Positions 60,628-64,000 of a DNA stretch of 64,000 bases are shown here, piece after piece. The notes below the pieces were generated by a model. That model was not told the origin of the DNA and did no database searches. It saw only the letters and a program-made list of their open reading frames with translations. A program made the translations under genes and the position numbers. Position 1 is the stretch's first letter; each line of letters opens with the position of its first letter. The stretch covers positions 62,001 to 126,000 of the forward strand of contig JAJDWH010000028.1 of the NCBI GenBank assembly GCA_022825705.1. Direction: 5' to 3'. The DNA is from Alphaproteobacteria bacterium (GTDB lineage Bacteria; Pseudomonadota; Alphaproteobacteria; TMED109).

Positions 60628-62115
60628 TCACCGCAGCACGAACGGATTCGGAACTTCGCTGGCCGTGCTGATCCAGACGCTCTTCGTCTGCAGGTACTCG
60701 CGGATCGCGTCCGCACCGTTTTCCCGCCCGATTCCGCTCATCTTGTAGCCCCCGAACGGGGACATGAAGCTGACGGCGCGGTACGTGTTGACCCAGACCG
60801 TGCCGGCCTGCAGTCGGTCGGCAACGGTGATCGACCGCCGGACGTTCTGGGTCCAGACGCCTGCGGCAAGGCCGTACATGACGTCGTTCGCGATCGCGAC
60901 GGCCTCGTCGTCGTCGCGGAAGCGAATGATGGAGAGCACGGGGCCGAAGACCTCTTCCTGCGCGATCCGCATGTCGTTGCTTACGTCGTCGAAGATCGTC
61001 GGCTCCACGAACCAGCCGTCCCCGCACTCCGGGCGCTGGGCGGCCCGTCCACCGAGCAGGCAGTTCGCACCCTCCTCCTTGGCGATCGAGATGTAGTTCA
61101 GCACCTTGTCGAACTGCGGCGGGGTCGTCACCGGGCCGACCTGTGTGTCCATGTCCATCGGGTCGCCCATCCGCGCCGTTTCGGCGGTCCGCAGCAGTCG
61201 TTCGACGAACTCGTCGTGGATGTCCTCCTGCAGCAGCAGCCGCGAACCGGCGACGCAGGTCTGGCCGGATGCCGCGAAGATTCCCGAGATGGCGCCCTTG
61301 ACGGCATCCTCGATGTCGGCGTCCTCGAACACGATGTTCGGCGACTTGCCGCCGAGTTCCAGCGTCACCCGCTTGAGGCCGCCGGCCGCCGTCTCGTAGA
61401 CGTGGCGGCCGGTGACGCTGCCGCCCGTGAAAGCGACCTTGGCGACGTCAGGGTGCGAGATGAGCGCCTCGCCGACCTCGCGACCGTACCCGGTGGCCAC
61501 GTTCACCACGCCCGGCGGGAACCCGGCTTCGTCCACGAGCTTGACGAATTCGAGCGCCGACGCGGACGTGTACTCGGATGGCTTCAGGACCACCGTGTTG
61601 CCGGCGGCGAGTGCCGGCGCCAGCTTGTACGCCGTAAGCAGCAGCGGCGAATTCCAGGCGGTGATCGCGACGACCACGCCGAGCGGCTCGTGCCGGGTGT
61701 AATTGAACATGTCCGGCTTGTCGGACGGGATCACGGCACCCTCGACCTTGTCCGCGAGTCCGCCGAAGTAGTAGTACCATTGGGGCACGTACCGGAGCTG
61801 CCCGCGCATCTCGGCGATCAGCTTGCCGTTGTCCTGAACTTCGGTTGCGGCCAGCCGGTCGGCGTCGCGGGCGATGAGGTCGCCGAGCCGGCGCAGCAGG
61901 TTGCCGCGTTCCGTCGCGGTCAGGCGGGGCCACTCGCCGTCGACGAACGCATCCTTGGCTGCGGCGACCGCGCGGTTCGCGTCGTCTGCGTTGCCGCGGG
62001 GAATCAGTGCCCAGGGCTTGCCGTTGAACGGATTGTCGGTTTCGAGCCATTCCCCCGACAACGGGTCCACCCACGTACCGCCAACATGCATCTGATATTT
62101 CGGAAGCTGGGGCAT
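60628..62115 (-). CDS. NAD(P)-dependent aldehyde dehydrogenase
   Basis: A 495-aa ALDH-superfamily enzyme. The catalytic cysteine is C287 (GQTCVAG) and the general base E253 (LELGGKSPN); the cofactor motif is FTGGSVTGRHV. Length and motifs fit the betaine/phenylacetaldehyde/semialdehyde group; the natural aldehyde cannot be told. Convergent with the transporter operon. Promoter presumably in the 380-base gap upstream. Confidence 0.93.
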   Translation of the reverse strand: MPQLPKYQMHVGGTWVDPLSGEWLETDNPFNGKPWALIPRGNADDANRAVAAAKDAFVDGEWPRLTATERGNLLRRLGDLIARDADRLAATEVQDNGKLIAEMRGQLRYVPQWYYYFGGLADKVEGAVIPSDKPDMFNYTRHEPLGVVVAITAWNSPLLLTAYKLAPALAAGNTVVLKPSEYTSASALEFVKLVDEAGFPPGVVNVATGYGREVGEALISHPDVAKVAFTGGSVTGRHVYETAAGGLKRVTLELGGKSPNIVFEDADIEDAVKGAISGIFAASGQTCVAGSRLLLQEDIHDEFVERLLRTAETARMGDPMDMDTQVGPVTTPPQFDKVLNYISIAKEEGANCLLGGRAAQRPECGDGWFVEPTIFDDVSNDMRIAQEEVFGPVLSIIRFRDDDEAVAIANDVMYGLAAGVWTQNVRRSITVADRLQAGTVWVNTYRAVSFMSPFGGYKMSGIGRENGADAIREYLQTKSVWISTASEVPNPFVLR

Positions 62116-62495
62116 GGTTCCCTACCTCAATGCGACCGGAGACAAGCGATCGACGCATGGGATCGCGCGTGCACGCGAGTCTATACGACGGCCTGACGGC
62201 GGCGGCCGCGCCGTTGGCGGCTGCGGCGTATTGATGCCGCAGCACAGGGGCGCGGGTCCGGTCGGCGCGCCCCCGTTGGCGGATCGGCCAGCGGGCGGTG
62301 GACAGGTATCAGGTGCGCAACCGGGGTAACGTGATCGCGCCTTGGTATTCCGCCGCGGAAAGCACTACGTCATACGGGATGATATGCCCACCTGGCAGCA
62401 AGCGAACCAGTCTTTTCTCGAATCGCGCGCTGCGCGGGCCAAGTCTATGGTGCCGGGGGGCGTGACCAAACGACCAGCTGGATAGTTCAAGCGCG
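62116..62495. other. 380-base divergent region with an 8-bp inverted repeat
   Basis: Lies between the starts of the aldehyde dehydrogenase (minus) and the flavoprotein (plus). Contains GCTGCGGC (62220-62227) and GCCGCAGC (62236-62243) around an 8-base loop, a possible operator about 105 bases upstream of the aldehyde dehydrogenase start. No gene seen. Confidence 0.5.
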
Positions 62496-63929
62496 ATGAC
62501 TTCATCTGATACCACGTTGCACCCGTACCTCTGCATTATTGGCGCAGGCTCCGGCGGATTGAGCGTCGCCGCCGCTGCGGCGCAGCTCGGCGTCGACACC
62601 GTCTTGATCGAGCGCGGCAAGATGGGCGGCGATTGCCTGAACTATGGATGCGTCCCGTCCAAGTCCCTGATCGCAGCCGCGCACGCCGCCCACGCCACGC
62701 GTCACGCTGGCAGGTTCGGCGTCGAGACGGCGGCCCCGAGCGCCGACTTCCAGCAGGTCCGCGATCATGTGCAGGGTGTCATCGCATCCATTGCACCCCA
62801 TGATTCGCAGGAGCGCTTCGAGGGTCTCGGGGCGACCGTGTTGCGTGAGACTGCCGCCTTCACCGGGCCGCGCGAGGTACAGGCGGGGCCGTTCCGGATC
62901 CGTGCCAGGCGCTTCGTCATTGCCACCGGTTCCTCGCCGGTGGTTCCGTCCTTGCCCGGTCTGGACCAGGTGCCGTACTTCACCAATGAGACCATCTTCG
63001 ACAACGACGAACGGCCGGACCATCTGCTGGTGCTGGGCGGCGGGCCGATCGGCTGTGAACTGGCGCAGGCCCACCGGCGGCTCGGCTGCGAGGTCACCGT
63101 GGTGGAACGGGGACGGTTGCTGCCCCGCGACGATCCGGCCATGGCCAAGGTGGTGTCCCAGCGTTTCCGGGAGGAAGGCATCACGGTGGTCGAGGGAGCG
63201 GTCGTGACGTCGGCGGCGGAGGCCGGCGGCTCGATCCGGCTCACCGTGCAGGACGATCAGCGTACCCGCGAGGTCACCGGGACCCACCTGCTGGTGGCGG
63301 CCGGCCGCCGGGCGAACGTCGAGGACCTGAATCTCGAGGCCGCGGGCATTCGGTGCCATCGCAGGGGGATCGAGGTTGACGGTGGGCTCCGCACGTCCAA
63401 CCGCCGGGTCTATGCGATCGGTGACGTGATCGGCCGCCTGCAGTTCACGCACATCGCCGGCTACCACGCCGGCATCGTCGTGCGCCGGGCGCTGTTCCGA
63501 CTGCCGGCGCGGGTCAATGAGGCGGCGGCGCCGTGGGTCACCTACACCGATCCCGAGATCGCGCAGGTCGGACTTAACGAACCGCGGGCCCGGGAGCGGT
63601 ACGGGGACCAGGTGCGGGTGGTGGAGATGCCAGTCGGCGGCAACGACCGGTTTCGGGCGGAGCGCGAGACGGAAGGGCTGGTCAAGGTCATCGTGCACCG
63701 CGGCCGCGTCGTCGGCGCGAGCATGGTCGGCGCCCACGCCGGCGAGCTGATCCAGCCCTGGTGCCTGATGGCCACCCACCGGATGAAGATCTCGCAGATG
63801 ACGGGCGCCATCCTTCCGTATCCCACCCGCGGCGAGATCAACAGGCAGGTCGCGGGGTCATACTTCACGCCGGCGCTGTTTGGCGAGCGGACCCGGAAGA
63901 TCGTGGGCCTCCTGACGCGTCTTGGGTGA
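62496..63929 (+). CDS. MerA/Lpd-like FAD-dependent disulfide reductase
   Basis: A 477-aa pyridine nucleotide-disulfide oxidoreductase. FAD motif GAGSGG at 16-21, redox pair C47/C52 in CLNYGCVPSK, second nucleotide motif GGGPIGCE and the YAIGDVIG motif. It lacks the C-terminal HPT.E active-site base of dihydrolipoamide dehydrogenase (here ILPYPTRGEINRQ) and the extra cysteine pair of mercuric reductase. It fits the group of mercuric-reductase-like proteins of unknown electron acceptor. The ATG at 62496 is followed by a 10-residue lead-in. Confidence 0.88.
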   Translation: MTSSDTTLHPYLCIIGAGSGGLSVAAAAAQLGVDTVLIERGKMGGDCLNYGCVPSKSLIAAAHAAHATRHAGRFGVETAAPSADFQQVRDHVQGVIASIAPHDSQERFEGLGATVLRETAAFTGPREVQAGPFRIRARRFVIATGSSPVVPSLPGLDQVPYFTNETIFDNDERPDHLLVLGGGPIGCELAQAHRRLGCEVTVVERGRLLPRDDPAMAKVVSQRFREEGITVVEGAVVTSAAEAGGSIRLTVQDDQRTREVTGTHLLVAAGRRANVEDLNLEAAGIRCHRRGIEVDGGLRTSNRRVYAIGDVIGRLQFTHIAGYHAGIVVRRALFRLPARVNEAAAPWVTYTDPEIAQVGLNEPRARERYGDQVRVVEMPVGGNDRFRAERETEGLVKVIVHRGRVVGASMVGAHAGELIQPWCLMATHRMKISQMTGAILPYPTRGEINRQVAGSYFTPALFGERTRKIVGLLTRLG

Positions 63930-64000
63930 GATGGCGACGGGGACGAGCGGCCGTCGCCGCGCTCGTCGGTCGCTGACGGCGCGGGTCCTCCAGCACACGC

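Noticed and set aside
60595-62196. 533-codon plus-strand open frame
   Set aside because: Antisense shadow of the aldehyde dehydrogenase; no domain or ribosome site of its own.

Overview
The window reads as a contiguous piece of a GC-rich alphaproteobacterial chromosome. The lineage call rests on gene order typical of that class: bamD-recN-ligA, glyA-nrdR-ribD-ribE-ribBA-ribH-nusB-thiL followed by hppA, hfq-hflX, and a CIRCE-controlled groS-groL. Genes are dense, many neighbours overlap by 1-4 bases (ATGA, GTGA or TTGA junctions), and I see no rRNA, tRNA, insertion sequence, CRISPR array or prophage.

Layout. 1-2.3 kb: a DNA methyltransferase of uncertain start and a HisN-type phosphatase (minus). 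2.7-7.3 kb: bamD, recN, ligA (plus). 7.3-16.3 kb: a minus-strand cluster with three tandem paralogous Tat-exported solute-binding proteins, one CUT1-type permease pair, one ATPase and a GlcD-family FAD dehydrogenase. 16.5-19.1 kb: ispH and an acyl-CoA synthetase. 19.3-20.6 kb: two c-type cytochromes. 20.6-23.2 kb: a sulfur-metabolism operon (CBS-domain protein, decayed cystathionine beta-synthase, cystathionine PLP enzyme, SixA-like phosphatase). 23.8-24.6 kb: a frameshifted LysR regulator. 25.1-34.4 kb: hppA and the riboflavin/nusB/thiL/glyA/rpiB block. 34.4-37.7 kb: an epimerase, a quinone reductase and a DUF3108 protein. 37.9-39.9 kb: TPP riboswitch and thiC. 40-47.4 kb: mixed enzymes, an unknown exported protein, a DsbA-like protein, a STAS/HATPase partner-switching pair, a lipocalin-like protein, a HAD enzyme, MazG and a 3-hydroxyisobutyrate dehydrogenase-like enzyme. 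47.8-51.6 kb: groL-groS, hflX-hfq. 51.9-54.5 kb: an RraA-like protein, a zinc alcohol dehydrogenase and a small HTH protein preceded by strong palindromes. 54.5-55.85 kb: the longest apparently gene-free stretch, with an AT-rich patch. 55.85-60.5 kb: a BMP-family nucleoside-type ABC transporter. 60.6-63.9 kb: an aldehyde dehydrogenase and a MerA/Lpd-like flavoprotein.

How the genes work together. Most of the window is housekeeping: outer-membrane assembly, DNA repair and ligation, isoprenoid, riboflavin, thiamine and one-carbon metabolism, protein folding and RNA-based regulation. The accessory content is transport and oxidation of small organic compounds. Points most worth a second look are the triplicated binding proteins with a shared 43-base leader in front of two of them, the in-frame collapsed cystathionine beta-synthase that keeps its translational coupling, the RibBA protein with a dead-looking cyclohydrolase half, and the HTH gene with stacked inverted repeats next to a 1.4 kb gap. 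I did not find a clear defence island or an obviously new multi-gene machine.
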